Of a stretch of 8,761 bases of DNA, positions 1 through 6,526 are shown piece after piece; the stretch's first letter is position 1; every line of letters begins with the position of its first letter. Made by a program: the position numbers and the translations under genes. Below the pieces are notes generated by a model. The model saw only the letters and a program-made list of their open reading frames with translations. It was not told the origin of the DNA and searched no databases. This stretch comes from Candidatus Nanohalarchaeota archaeon (GTDB lineage Archaea; EX4484-52), in contig DAOVUW010000033.1 of NCBI GenBank assembly GCA_030632385.1, positions 1 through 8,761 of the forward strand, given 5' to 3'.

Positions 1-3000
1 ATTTCCATCACGATACTGCTTTTCATCTCTATCTTTACTTTCTTTCCATTCTTGATGTGGATAATTTTTTAATGGATATATAATTTGTTGTTTTTCAGTA
101 TCAGTTAATAAATTTTGATGGTGTAATAATGCTATATCAATAGTTCTTTTTGCGTAATCTCTGGTTAAAATGTGAGTAGTAGCATATTTTGCATCTTTCG
201 AAAAGATATTATCAAATAGAAGCTTGCCATATTGGGGTAGCCATTTCTTTTGATATGAATTATCTTTAAACTCATTTTGTCTTGCCATCGCTAAGCCATA
301 AGATACTGCCAACATTCTTTCTGGTACATAAGAATCATTTATTTCCAAGGAATATTTTAGTAACTCTAAAAACTCTTTCGGGTATCTTCTTGCGTAATAA
401 TATAATGCTCTTGTTGCTTCATCCCCAAGTTTTCTTATATTTGTTGTTAAAATCCACATGATTTTCTTAGCCGCAATATGTACTCGATTATTGGATGACT
501 TTTTTTTTTCTTTGCAAACTTTTTCAAATTGTCTTACAAAGTTTGAAAAATAAGAGTTTCCATACCAAGAATGATTTTCTCTCACATATTCGCTCCAAGA
601 TAAATCCCTCTCAACCATCGAAAGACCATTTAGTAAATCTGACCAGAAATTAAAATTTAGGGGATGAGATATGTCCAACTCTACATTTTTGGCGAGATCA
701 AAAAGAAAATACTTGTTATTGGTGTTAAGAAAGTCATTCTTTAGAAACTCTTTTATTAATTGTTCATTTTCTTTAATGTATTTTATATTTATTTCAAAAA
801 GAGATTCTGTTGAATATTTTTTTGCAGTCTTATTTTTAAGTACTGTAAATAAAAATAAATTATATTTCTTAATCAAAAGAACACAAAAACATCTTAGAAT
901 ATCGTTGAATAAGGGATGTTGCTTATTTTTATCCAGTAGTTTTTCAGAAAAATCTTTTGAATTAATGAATTTTATAGCTTTATCTTTTGTGTCTAATTCA
1001 TGCATAATCTTTTTTGCAATTAAATACCCTCCAAAAAAATCATATGTAAAACTAATTTTCTCTTCTTTATTCCAATCTCTAAATATCAAAAGATTTTCTC
1101 CTTCAAAAATTATTAATTCCTTATCTCGAAGAATTTTATCCTTAACTTCCTTAAAAGGTATTTCTCTTAAATTATTTTCCCATAAATATTTTATAATTTC
1201 TTTTAGCTTATCTAAGGTAAATGATTTATTATATCTAAGTTCTTTGTTTAGATTTGTAATTATATTTTCATTACATTTCTCTAGATATTCTTCAAATACA
1301 TCAAATAAATCCTCGTTTTGAAATGAAACAGTCTTACCTTTTTTTGCTTCACAAAATATCTTTAAGAAAAGTGGTTTTTTAAATTCATTAATAGTATGAG
1401 AATAGTTACTTAGACTAATCTTATAAAATCTAGTGTATTGTTTTATGGCTTCATAAACATTATAATCTTCAAAACCATTAACCCAACTCTTTTTTTTCCA
1501 TCCACTATTTTTAAAATAATCTTTAGGAAATAATTGTGCCTCATATGCGGAACGATAAGTTGTGATTAAAACTAAATTTGAATACGGTTTTATCTTGCCA
1601 CATAGCCCATCCAGTCGATCTGCAAATATTTCTCTCCATTCAATCGACTCATTCAAACCATCTATAATAATTGGGATCTTTACATTATAAACCTTACCTG
1701 CCCTATTCAAAGCACTTAGAAAATCATCAAAATTCCAATCCGTTGGAATATCTACTTGTTTTTTTAATTGTTCAATTAAAGGTGTTTTTGAATTAAAGTG
1801 CTTACCAAATAAAAAAATAGAAGGTAACTTTTGTTTTATTTGTTTTTCATAAATATTCATTACCAAATGAGTTTTCCCCATTCCTGCATTTCCGGAAATA
1901 TGTAATTCTTTTTGTTTAAATAATTCAAATACTCTAAATACATTTTTAATAGAGGAAATTGCATATTCACCTAAGTCATAATAGGGACTAAATAAAAGAC
2001 TTCTTATTTTCTTTATCTTTGGGTCTTCATTTTTTTTAAATTTGATATTTTCACATTTTGAAGATTCAGTCAATTGCTTATATTCTTCAAAATAATTATC
2101 AAGAGTTTCAATATATTTTTCAAATTCAGTTAATTTTTGTTCTATCACCTCTCTTTTATTTTCCAAAAGTAAATTGTTCAACTCATCTAACTTATTAATT
2201 CCAATATCAATTATATCCTGTTTTGATTTAATAAATACAATAAATTCTTTTCTTAAATTTTTAAATTCATCATTAACTTTTTCGCTCATTAATGCCCGTA
2301 TGGAATTCTTATACTCTTCATCATATATTTGTACTTGATGATTTTCCATCTCAGATTTTAGTAATTTGGACAAGTTTGATCCTGCTAAAATTTTAATTAC
2401 TTCATTATCTGCATTACCTATTATGTGTAATTGTGATTCATATTTGGCTTTGATTTGAGTTAAACCCATAATTTCATCAAACCGTTTATTAAACCAATCC
2501 GAGGTCAAAAATTTATCAGTAAAAAAATATTTTCTAATATCCTCATAGTTTCGTAAGAAATCATTAAATTTGCTTTCACCCCAATGAATCAATTTAAGAT
2601 CCATATTCGTAGGGATCTCTTTAGTCAAAGTTTCATTAAACCAAGTTGATTCGCCTTGTAATTTTCTGCCATTTTTTCCTTTTTTATCAGTCGTAAAGTT
2701 AGTTTTCAGACATAAATGCCATTTTTTTAGATTAGGATGTTTGTTTATTGCTGTTTTTAGTGAAGTTTTTATTTGTTTTTTTCTACCTCCTTCGCATAAT
2801 CTTCCATTGCCACTAAAGAATTTTGATTGCCAACCCCACTCCTCCCCATTAGGTAAAGTAAGATAAAATTCAACTCCATCGCCTCCACCACTATCATCAA
2901 TGGAAGTAAAAATACCTTTATTTTTGTACTCTTCTCTAGCAATTTGATAACATAATTCTTCAAAACTCTTTTTACAATCTGATTTATATGGTTTTAACTT

Positions 3001-3015
3001 TGACCAATCTAACAT
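1..3015 (-). CDS. Avs-like antiviral STAND NTPase with N-terminal PD-(D/E)XK-like nuclease (3' end outside window)
   Basis: One frame stays open from ATG 3015-3013 to the left edge, 1005 codons; I read every triplet and found no stop. The first in-frame stop upstream is at 3031-3033. Residues about 15-130 look like a PD-(D/E)XK/Mrr- or Cap4-type nuclease: FEEL at 18-21, DGVE at 46-49, and QSK at 63-65 (a QxK form of the ExK motif) after a WGW strand. A charged helical stretch follows at about 230-320. The NTPase core has Walker A GNAGMGKT at 375-382, Walker B IPIIIDGLNE at 447-456, and a sensor-like TTYRS at 485-489. KPLFLKIFCE at 547-556 and FTYDFFGGYLIA at 656-667 match the helical regions behind NACHT domains. 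From about 700 the protein is helical and may be a solenoid; YVPERMLAVSYG-type repeats lie near the visible end. In Avs proteins the C-terminal solenoid binds a phage protein, the NTPase oligomerises and the nuclease cuts DNA; applying that role here is inference. The start fits a TATA box 25 nt upstream. Confidence 0.85.
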   Translation of the reverse strand, partial: MLDWSKLKPYKSDCKKSFEELCYQIAREEYKNKGIFTSIDDSGGGDGVEFYLTLPNGEEWGWQSKFFSGNGRLCEGGRKKQIKTSLKTAINKHPNLKKWHLCLKTNFTTDKKGKNGRKLQGESTWFNETLTKEIPTNMDLKLIHWGESKFNDFLRNYEDIRKYFFTDKFLTSDWFNKRFDEIMGLTQIKAKYESQLHIIGNADNEVIKILAGSNLSKLLKSEMENHQVQIYDEEYKNSIRALMSEKVNDEFKNLRKEFIVFIKSKQDIIDIGINKLDELNNLLLENKREVIEQKLTEFEKYIETLDNYFEEYKQLTESSKCENIKFKKNEDPKIKKIRSLLFSPYYDLGEYAISSIKNVFRVFELFKQKELHISGNAGMGKTHLVMNIYEKQIKQKLPSIFLFGKHFNSKTPLIEQLKKQVDIPTDWNFDDFLSALNRAGKVYNVKIPIIIDGLNESIEWREIFADRLDGLCGKIKPYSNLVLITTYRSAYEAQLFPKDYFKNSGWKKKSWVNGFEDYNVYEAIKQYTRFYKISLSNYSHTINEFKKPLFLKIFCEAKKGKTVSFQNEDLFDVFEEYLEKCNENIITNLNKELRYNKSFTLDKLKEIIKYLWENNLREIPFKEVKDKILRDKELIIFEGENLLIFRDWNKEEKISFTYDFFGGYLIAKKIMHELDTKDKAIKFINSKDFSEKLLDKNKQHPLFNDILRCFCVLLIKKYNLFLFTVLKNKTAKKYSTESLFEINIKYIKENEQLIKEFLKNDFLNTNNKYFLFDLAKNVELDISHPLNFNFWSDLLNGLSMVERDLSWSEYVRENHSWYGNSYFSNFVRQFEKVCKEKKKSSNNRVHIAAKKIMWILTTNIRKLGDEATRALYYYARRYPKEFLELLKYSLEINDSYVPERMLAVSYGLAMARQNEFKDNSYQKKWLPQYGKLLFDNIFSKDAKYATTHILTRDYAKRTIDIALLHHQNLLTDTEKQQIIYPLKNYPHQEWKESKDRDEKQYRDGN

Positions 3016-3035
3016 AAATATTAGTTGTAATCAAA

Positions 3036-3044
3036 TATTTTAAA
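3036..3044 (-). promoter_or_regulatory. TATA box of the STAND NTPase gene
   Basis: The minus strand reads TTTAAAATA, centred at 3040, 25 nt before the A of the ATG at 3015. This is the spacing expected if transcription starts at the start codon, giving a leaderless mRNA. No Shine-Dalgarno sequence lies before the ATG. It implies that the gene has its own promoter and does not depend on read-through from the hydrolase gene 58 bp upstream. Confidence 0.6.
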
Positions 3045-3073
3045 TAGTTACCAAAATATCAATCCACATTACA

Positions 3074-3853
3074 TCAAAACTCCATAATATCTCCACTCTT
3101 GATTCTTCCAGCATTTAACTTTTCAGAGAATTTTTCCAAGACAGGAGGATGCACACAATGAGAAGGATAAATTCTTTCAATATTTTCTTTCCGGAAATAT
3201 TCGATTGTTTTATTTGTCAGTTCATCAACTTTTCTAAGATGAAACCCACCGATAACAGCATGGACTTTCTTTAATCCTGTTGTTTTTTTAGCATATTCAA
3301 TAATGTTGCAGATTCCTGCATGTGAACAACCTGCAATAATCATTAATCCATTGTCTGATTTTATTGCAATTGCTGAATCATCCATTACAAAATCTTCTTC
3401 TTTTCCTTCTTTGTAAAATGGGGTTTTCTTTGCTTCAAAATTATTCTCTCTTGGAATCTCTCCCAAAAAGATGATATTTTCTGATATTTCATATGGTTCT
3501 TTTGACAGGATTAAATCAAAATTCTTTTTTGCATCTTCTAATGTAAATGGCAATCCAATATAGGTGTTATCCTTTTTCCTGTATCTTTTGATAAAACATC
3601 CGGGATGGCAAGTCAACTTTTTATTTTTGATAAATTCCAAACCATTTCCATGATCCCAATGTCCGTGACTCAAAACAATAAAATCAATATCACCTAAATC
3701 AATTCCTAATTTTTTTGCATTTCTTAAGAAAACATTAGAAGGACCTGCATCAAATAAAATTTTTTTTCCATTGTCTTCTACTAAAAAAGAAAGTCCATGC
3801 TCTGCTTCAAACATATTTCCAGCTTCATTATCATTCAATACTGTTAATCTCAT
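3074..3853 (-). CDS. Metallo-beta-lactamase-fold hydrolase, COG1237 / dihydropterin RFA-P synthase-like
   Basis: The protein has 259 residues, normal for this family. The metal-binding motif HGHWDH is at 63-68 (H63, H65, D67, H68). Further candidate ligands are D159 in DDSAIAI, H178 in GCSHAG, H205 in IGGFHL and H232 or H235 in SHCVH near the C-terminus. The GCSHAG and GGFHL motifs place it in the group often annotated as 7,8-dihydropterin-6-methyl-4-(beta-D-ribofuranosyl)aminobenzene-5'-phosphate synthase, after a methanogen protein. That activity is doubtful here, since no methanopterin gene is visible; 'MBL-fold hydrolase' is the safe name. No signal peptide is seen, so it is cytosolic. 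It lies 33 bp downstream of rlmH and 58 bp upstream of the STAND gene, all on the minus strand. Its own TATA box sets the start at 3853. Fold: near certain. Substrate: unknown. Confidence 0.9.
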   Translation of the reverse strand: MRLTVLNDNEAGNMFEAEHGLSFLVEDNGKKILFDAGPSNVFLRNAKKLGIDLGDIDFIVLSHGHWDHGNGLEFIKNKKLTCHPGCFIKRYRKKDNTYIGLPFTLEDAKKNFDLILSKEPYEISENIIFLGEIPRENNFEAKKTPFYKEGKEEDFVMDDSAIAIKSDNGLMIIAGCSHAGICNIIEYAKKTTGLKKVHAVIGGFHLRKVDELTNKTIEYFRKENIERIYPSHCVHPPVLEKFSEKLNAGRIKSGDIMEF

Positions 3854-3873
3854 TCTATAAGATGTACTTTAAA

Positions 3874-3881
3874 TATATAAA
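3874..3881 (-). promoter_or_regulatory. TATA box of the MBL-fold hydrolase gene
   Basis: The minus strand reads TTTATATA, a perfect archaeal Box A, centred about 24.5 nt before the ATG at 3853. It lies in the 33-bp gap after the rlmH stop codon. This supports a leaderless start at the annotated ATG and transcription independent of rlmH, although no strong T-tract separates the two genes and read-through is possible. Confidence 0.7.
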
Positions 3882-3886
3882 CTTCT

Positions 3887-4327
3887 TCAACTCCGATGAT
3901 ATTTCTTTCCGTCAATTATTGCAAAAGCCCTGTATATTTGCTCAAAAAGAATGAGTTTTGCCATTTCATGCGTAAAAGTCATTTTTGAGAGAGAAACGAT
4001 TTTATCTGATTTATCAAGCATTATTTTGTCAAGCCCGTCCGGTCCGCCAATAACAAAGCAGATATTTTTGTGAACTCGGGCTTTAATAAAATCCGCAAAC
4101 TCAATAGAAGTGAATTCTTCCCCGTATTCGTCGAGAGCAACTACAAATGAATCTTTTATTTTTTCAACCAAAGCTATCATTTTGGCAGCTTCTTTTGGCT
4201 TTGTTGAATCTTTTATTTCTACTGTGTGAATTCTCCTTCTGATCAATCTTTTTTCATATTCTTCAATTCCTGATTGTATATATTTTTCTTTTGTCCTGCC
4301 GACAGAAATTATATTTATTACAGACAT
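3887..4327 (-). CDS. rlmH: 23S rRNA (pseudouridine-N3)-methyltransferase RlmH (SPOUT family)
   Basis: RlmH transfers a methyl group from S-adenosylmethionine to N3 of a pseudouridine in helix 69 of the large-subunit rRNA (position 1915 in E. coli), at the intersubunit face of the ribosome. The family hallmarks are present: an N-terminal strand and turn, INIISVG at 4-10; LDEYGEEFTS at 65-74; the cofactor-binding glycine loop FVIGGPDG at 91-98; the knot segment LSKMTFTHEMAKLILFEQIYRA at about 113-134; and the C-terminal YHR at 143-145. At 146 residues it is slightly shorter than bacterial RlmH (about 155-160) but is complete at both ends. It acts as a homodimer in known cases. It is divergent from thymidylate kinase, with 63 bp between the start codons, and is followed by the MBL-fold gene on the same strand. 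RlmH is common in bacteria and patchier in archaea. Confidence 0.95.
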   Translation of the reverse strand: MSVINIISVGRTKEKYIQSGIEEYEKRLIRRRIHTVEIKDSTKPKEAAKMIALVEKIKDSFVVALDEYGEEFTSIEFADFIKARVHKNICFVIGGPDGLDKIMLDKSDKIVSLSKMTFTHEMAKLILFEQIYRAFAIIDGKKYHRS

Positions 4328-4350
4328 ATTGCTCTTTTAAGTAATTGAAG

Positions 4351-4360
4351 TTATGCATAT
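4351..4360 (-). promoter_or_regulatory. Possible TATA box of rlmH
   Basis: The minus strand reads ATATGCATAA, centred about 28 nt before the rlmH ATG at 4327. It is a weaker Box A match than the others in this window. The alternative is the back side of the TTTAAATA element at 4363-4370, which would give a leader of roughly 13 nt. No clear Shine-Dalgarno sequence precedes the ATG, so I cannot choose firmly. Confidence 0.3.
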
Positions 4361-4362
4361 CA

Positions 4363-4370
4363 TTTAAATA
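4363..4370 (+). promoter_or_regulatory. TATA box of the thymidylate kinase gene
   Basis: TTTAAATA is centred about 24.5 nt before the ATG at 4391, as expected for a leaderless archaeal transcript. The sequence is nearly self-complementary and could also bind TBP in the other orientation for rlmH, though its distance to that ATG is about 39 nt. Confidence 0.6.
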
Positions 4371-4390
4371 GTTTTTAATTCTTCTTTGAT

Positions 4391-5068
4391 ATGGCAAAAG
4401 GCAAATTATTTGTTCTGGCAGGAATTGATGGTTCCGGGAAAAAAACACAGGCCACTTTACTCAAAGAAAAACTGATAAAAGAAGGACATTTAGTTAAATT
4501 AATCTCTTTTCCAAGATATGGGCAAAACAGTTCGAAAGCAATAGAATGTTATTTAAGAGGTGAATTTGGCACAGCAGATGAAATAGACCCTTATTTTGCT
4601 TCTGCTCTCTATGCGCACGACAGGTATAAAGCAGCCCCTCAAATAAGAAAATGGCTTGAAGACGGAAATATTGTAATTTGCGACAGATATATTTCTGCAA
4701 ATAAAGGACATCAGGGTGGGAAAATAAAAGACAAAGAAGAAAAAGACAGATTTCTTGAATGGCTGGATGAACTGGAATTTAATATTTACAAAATACCAAA
4801 ACCTGATGCTGTAATCTTATTGCATCTTCCGTGTAAAATCTGCCAAAATCTTGTCGATAAAAAAGACAGCAGGGATTATCTTGAAGGGAAAAAAAGAGAT
4901 GTGCATGAAGATGACATAAACCACTTGGAGGATGCCCGCCAAAATTATCTATATGTTGCAAAAAAATACGATTGGAAAACAATAGAATGCTGCGAAGAAG
5001 ACGGACTTTTGCCAATTGAAAAAATACATGAAATGATCTGGGCTTATGTCAAAAAAAATTTGAAATAA
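4391..5068 (+). CDS. tmk: Thymidylate kinase (dTMP kinase)
   Basis: The enzyme phosphorylates dTMP to dTDP with ATP, the step that feeds dTTP synthesis for DNA replication. The protein has 225 residues, near the usual 200-225. The P-loop GIDGSGKKT is at 11-19 and is followed by Q20, as in the family's GKxTQ pattern; lysine 18 stands where serine or threonine is usual, with T19 kept. Other family features are FPRYG at 40-44 and the segment YLRGEFG at 54-60. DPYFASALYAHDR (66-78) contains the base-contacting DR, and the DRY motif is at 98-100 with the following SANKGHQGGK at 102-111. A basic, acidic-rich LID-like stretch runs about 157-185. The start is supported by a TATA box 24 nt upstream. 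The gene diverges from rlmH and ends 2 bp before the stop of the convergent pyruvate kinase gene. Confidence 0.93.
   Translation: MAKGKLFVLAGIDGSGKKTQATLLKEKLIKEGHLVKLISFPRYGQNSSKAIECYLRGEFGTADEIDPYFASALYAHDRYKAAPQIRKWLEDGNIVICDRYISANKGHQGGKIKDKEEKDRFLEWLDELEFNIYKIPKPDAVILLHLPCKICQNLVDKKDSRDYLEGKKRDVHEDDINHLEDARQNYLYVAKKYDWKTIECCEEDGLLPIEKIHEMIWAYVKKNLK
5051..5058 (-). terminator. T-tract terminator of pyruvate kinase, inside the tmk 3' end
   Basis: On the minus strand an uninterrupted run of eight T starts 13 nt past the pyruvate kinase stop codon. Archaeal RNA polymerase terminates at such T-tracts without a hairpin. The same bases encode the lysine-rich C-terminus of thymidylate kinase on the other strand. 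Inferred from sequence only. Confidence 0.5.
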
Positions 5069-5070
5069 AT

Positions 5071-6477
5071 TCAATCAACTATTTTTACTTCAACAAAATT
5101 ATTCGGCTCTTTGCCTTTTTCAATTGCAACAGTAATAATTACAATATCTTTTGGATTTAAGCAGTGCCTTTTTTTGAGAAAAGAAATAGTTGATTCTATA
5201 ATTTCAGCAGATGATTTATTGTTTGTATCTAGTTTAAAAGAAAAAGCCCCGAACTGCAGTTTCGCATCATCTCTTATTTTCTCTTTATTTGAAAACACAT
5301 ATATTGGCGTATTTAACCGATATCTGCAAAGAAGACCTGCGGTCTCTCCTGTGCTTGTTATTGCAATAATTGCTTTTGCATTTAATTCATTTGCACATAA
5401 TGCAACAGCATTGCTCACAATATGCTTTGGAGTCTTTATTTTTTCATGCATGTAATCTTCAAGTCGATGATGGATTGTTTTTTCTGTTTCAATACAAATT
5501 TTATCCATCACTTTTAATGATTCAACAGGATATTTTCCTTTTGCAGTCTCCCCAGAAAGCATAACTGCGTCTGCTCCTTCTCGTATAGCACCAGCAACAT
5601 CACTAACTTCTGCCCTTGTAGGTCGGGGATTGTAAATCATTGATTCGAGCATATGCGTTGCAACAATAACCGGTTTTCCAACAAGGTTGCATTTTCTAAT
5701 TATTTCTTCCTGGATGAGAGGTACTTTTTCAAAAGGGATTTCAATTCCTAAATCGCCTCGCGCAACCATTATCCCATCAGAAACTTTCAGAATTTCATCA
5801 AACTTTTCTACAGCAAAAGAGTGTTCTATTTTTGATATAATCTGTATATCTTTATTTTTACTGCGTACATATTTTTTTAGATTCAACACATCTTCCTTTG
5901 ATTTAACAAAAGAAACAGCGATAAAATCTACATTGTGCAGTATTCCAAAATCAATATCCTTTATGTCTTTTTCTGTTAATGAAGGCATTTTTACATCTAT
6001 GTTCGGAAGATTTACTGTTTTGTTGCTTCCCAAAATGCCTGCATTCATTACAGTGCATATTATTTTATGGTCTTCTATTTTTTTTACCTCAAATTCAATA
6101 AGCCCGTCATCTACAAAGAGATTGTCTTTTTTTTTGATATATTTAACAAGATTTTTATAATTTATTGTAGTTCCAAAATCTTCATCAAATTTATCTTTAA
6201 TGGAAAAAGTAAATATATCTCCTGCATTCAATTTTATGTCCTGTTTTAGTTTTCCTGTTCTTATTTCAGGACCTTGTGTATCCAACAAAAGGGCTGGCTT
6301 TCTTTTAACATACTTTTTTATGTCATTTATATATTTTATCAACTTGCCGTGACTGTCATAATCCCCATGCGAAAAATTAAGCCGGACAGCGTCAAAACCA
6401 ATCTCTGCCATTTTTTTGAGGGTTTCTATGTCATCTGAAGCAGGACCAATTGTGCATATTATTTTTGTTTTTCTCAT
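5071..6477 (-). CDS. pyk: Pyruvate kinase
   Basis: Pyruvate kinase converts phosphoenolpyruvate and ADP to pyruvate and ATP, the last step of glycolysis, in the cytosol. The protein is 468 residues from the chosen ATG, a normal length. It opens with MRKTKIICTIGPAS, the canonical N-terminus. Conserved elements are RLNFSHG at 32-38, LLLDTQGPEIRTG at 63-75, the B domain at about 76-165, and ISKIE at 214-218 with catalytic K216. The metal and phosphate-binding signature MVARGDLGIE is at 237-246, THMLESM at 274-280, and SGETAKGKYP at 308-317. An allosteric-type C-terminal domain follows from about 340. The glutamate of GPEIRTG matches rabbit Glu117, which goes with potassium-dependent enzymes; the usual lysine before it is glutamine here. 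A longer frame from 6498 would add MFVLFCL, but the ATG at 6477 fits both the family and the TATA box 25 nt upstream. Convergent with tmk. Confidence 0.97.
   Translation of the reverse strand: MRKTKIICTIGPASDDIETLKKMAEIGFDAVRLNFSHGDYDSHGKLIKYINDIKKYVKRKPALLLDTQGPEIRTGKLKQDIKLNAGDIFTFSIKDKFDEDFGTTINYKNLVKYIKKKDNLFVDDGLIEFEVKKIEDHKIICTVMNAGILGSNKTVNLPNIDVKMPSLTEKDIKDIDFGILHNVDFIAVSFVKSKEDVLNLKKYVRSKNKDIQIISKIEHSFAVEKFDEILKVSDGIMVARGDLGIEIPFEKVPLIQEEIIRKCNLVGKPVIVATHMLESMIYNPRPTRAEVSDVAGAIREGADAVMLSGETAKGKYPVESLKVMDKICIETEKTIHHRLEDYMHEKIKTPKHIVSNAVALCANELNAKAIIAITSTGETAGLLCRYRLNTPIYVFSNKEKIRDDAKLQFGAFSFKLDTNNKSSAEIIESTISFLKKRHCLNPKDIVIITVAIEKGKEPNNFVEVKIVD
5082..5086 (+). terminator. Possible T-tract terminator of thymidylate kinase
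   Basis: Five T on the plus strand start 14 nt past the tmk stop codon, inside the 3' end of the convergent pyruvate kinase gene; a second T5 follows about 30 nt further on. Short tracts like this can stop archaeal polymerase, but the match is weak. Confidence 0.3.
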
Positions 6478-6496
6478 CAAACAAAATAAAACAAAC

Positions 6497-6510
6497 ATTT
6501 ATATATTTTA
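6497..6510. promoter_or_regulatory. Shared bidirectional TATA box between pyk and the SPFH gene
   Basis: ATTTATATATTTTA sits in the 49-bp spacer between two divergent start codons (6477 minus, 6527 plus). TTTATATA (6498-6505) is centred about 25 nt before the plus-strand ATG, and the reverse reading AAATATATAAAT is centred about 25 nt before the minus-strand ATG. The midpoint of the two start codons is 6502, within the box. Both transcripts would be leaderless and would compete for, or share, one TBP site. Confidence 0.65.
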
Positions 6511-6526
6511 AAATAATAAATTGACT

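Noticed and set aside
671..1321. 216-codon plus-strand open frame rich in Phe, Ser and Ile
   Set aside because: It lies antisense to the continuous STAND NTPase frame, has no family motif, and its composition is that of the complement of a lysine-rich gene.
2769..2963. 64-codon minus-strand frame containing a GRSGVGNQNS P-loop-like string
   Set aside because: It is in another frame of the nuclease domain of the large gene; the string is a chance product and lacks the GK of a real P-loop.
3854..3886. Independent small RNA or riboswitch in the rlmH-MBL gap
   Set aside because: The 33-bp gap is fully explained by a TATA box and is too short for a structured element.
5687..6160. 157-codon plus-strand frame antisense to pyruvate kinase
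   Set aside because: Shadow of a clearly conserved gene; no motif and no promoter of its own.
6478..6498. Upstream start for pyruvate kinase adding MFVLFCL
   Set aside because: The extension overlaps the TATA box region, is not found in the family, and the ATG at 6477 gives the canonical N-terminus.
6521..6526. TTG start two codons before the slipin ATG
   Set aside because: The ATG at 6527 fits the TATA spacing and is a stronger start codon.
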